From: MPNP01 sp026710155 | GTDB lineage: Bacteria > Pseudomonadota > Alphaproteobacteria > Rhodobacterales > Rhodobacteraceae | Direction of reading: 5' to 3' | DNA length: 64,000 bases | NCBI GenBank assembly: GCA_965200885.1 | Contig: OZ241737.1 | Span: 2,232,001-2,296,000, forward strand | Program-made: the position numbers and the translations under genes | In this document: piece by piece, positions 63,207-64,000 of the stretch | Position numbering within the stretch: the stretch's first letter is position 1 | Layout: every line of letters starts with the position of its first letter | Notes under the pieces: model-generated | Database searches by the model: none | Told to the model about the DNA's origin: nothing | What the model saw: only the letters and a program-made list of their open reading frames with translations

Positions 63207-64000
63207 TCTGGTCAGCATTGAAACAGAGATGCAAGGATGCATCCAACACCAGGATCAAATCACTCTTTGACAGTGATACCGACCGACTAGCTAGTTTCTC
63301 AATTGAATGTGATGGATTGTATTTGGATTATTCCAAAACCAACATTGATTTATCCACAAGAAACCTTTTGATTCATTTGGTCAGTTCAAAAAACGTTGGT
63401 CAGTATCGTGAAACCATGTTTACCGGTAAGCGGATAAATTTTACCGAAGACAGGCCAGTCCTTCATACTCTTGAACGAAACACCGAAGGACCTGAAGTAA
63501 TGATTGACGGCAAGGCAATTAACAAAGAGGTTCAACGAGCCCAAGACAAGTTCCTTTCCTTTGCCGAAGCAATCAGGGAAGGGCGGGTACTGACATGCAA
63601 TGGGACCAAATTCACCGATGTCATAAATATCGGGATAGGGGGTTCTGATTTAGGCCCCAAAATGGTAACCAAAGCTCTTACTCCCTATGCTGATGGTCCA
63701 AGGATACATTTTCTTTCAAACATTGATGGTGCCCAGATCTTTGATCTAACAAGAGGCCTGGATCCACAAACAACACTGGTCATTGTTGCCTCCAAGACCT
63801 TCACGACTTTGGAAACCATGACTAATGCCCTTCAGGTCAAGCATTGGTTGACCGGTTACCTTGGAACTGAAGCGGGTAAACACATGTGTGCCATTTCAAA
63901 CGCTAGGGAAAAATGCTTGGAGTGGGACATTCCCGAAGAACGGATATTTACTTTTGGGGAATCAATCGGTGGCAGATATTCAATTTGGTCTGCCATCGGA
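63203..64000 (+). CDS. pgi: Glucose-6-phosphate isomerase, 5' part
   Basis: 266 codons, open to the window end. It begins MIWSALKQRCKD at an ATG overlapping the pgl stop. PGI family text follows: GQYRETMFTGKRINFTEDRP near 70, VINIGIGGSDLGPKMVTKAL near 142, the signature IVASKTFTTLETMTNA near 195, and FGESIGGRYSIWSAIG at the edge. Interconverts glucose-6-phosphate and fructose-6-phosphate. The C-terminal half is outside the window. Confidence 0.94.
   Translation, partial: MIWSALKQRCKDASNTRIKSLFDSDTDRLASFSIECDGLYLDYSKTNIDLSTRNLLIHLVSSKNVGQYRETMFTGKRINFTEDRPVLHTLERNTEGPEVMIDGKAINKEVQRAQDKFLSFAEAIREGRVLTCNGTKFTDVINIGIGGSDLGPKMVTKALTPYADGPRIHFLSNIDGAQIFDLTRGLDPQTTLVIVASKTFTTLETMTNALQVKHWLTGYLGTEAGKHMCAISNAREKCLEWDIPEERIFTFGESIGGRYSIWSAIG

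Overview
The window looks like a chromosome segment of an alphaproteobacterium close to the Rhodobacterales, but with unusually AT-rich core genes. The grounds are gene order as much as gene content. A PpiD-like foldase is followed by trpE, trpG, trpD, trpC, moaC and moeA. gltX lies near gltA, and rplU-rpmA-obgE-proB-proA are consecutive. A DUF882 protein and an L,D-transpeptidase precede lpxD, an acyl carrier protein and a ketosynthase. A CNNM/CorC protein and xerD lie back to back with aroK-aroB, and zwf-pgl-pgi overlap. This taxonomic reading is inference from conserved neighbourhoods, not from a database search.

Layout. 0.4-5.4 kb: LysR regulator, SDR oxidoreductase, glnE and a small partner gene. 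5.5-6.8 kb: a DUF1828/DUF6978 pair, one member killed by a nonsense codon. 7.0-8.3 kb: gltA. 8.6-13.1 kb: a restriction-modification (R-M) zone between gltA and gltX with two inverted hsdS fragments, an MvaI/BcnI-type nuclease remnant beside an intact m4C-type methyltransferase, two MITE-like repeats and a small membrane protein. 13.1-24.6 kb: gltX, molybdopterin and tryptophan genes, foldase, aminotransferase, cupin and GNAT genes. 25.0-28.2 kb: a toxin-antitoxin locus wrecked by two MITE insertions and an inversion, plus IS66-like and DUF4143 debris. 28.2-29.2 kb: a metallophosphoesterase and tRNA-Ser. 29.4-43.5 kb: pstSCA, ribosomal proteins L21 and L27, obgE, proline genes, envelope and lipid A genes, and an IalB-like protein. 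44.0-45.9 kb: a third MITE and a GC-rich mobile patch carrying a secreted-protein gene broken at a C10 tract. 46.1-52.0 kb: CNNM protein, xerD, aroK, aroB. 52.0-59.6 kb: an accessory island bracketed by a ~190-bp direct duplication of the aroB 3' end. It holds a BrnTA remnant, tandem coiled-coil membrane proteins and a complete 2.65-kb IS1595-type transposon that carries a methyltransferase-HNH fusion interrupted at a G9 tract. 59.8-64.0 kb: a radical SAM gene, then zwf, pgl and the start of pgi.

The housekeeping part is compact: many genes overlap by ATGA-type junctions and appear to be co-transcribed. The accessory part is full of decayed conflict systems, and its nuclease or toxin half is repeatedly the broken one. 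Three mobile-element families are visible directly from terminal repeats and target duplications: the GGGGATTATATA family of IS1595 type with 8-bp duplications, a GTAACTATTCAGG family that is probably IS66-like, and a GAGCCTG family with a TAA duplication. The best-supported unusual results are the MITE-mediated inversion shown by exchanged target duplications, the transposon carrying a possibly phase-variable methyltransferase-nuclease, a single-TRD hsdS on a small transposable cassette, and the aroB-bracketed island.
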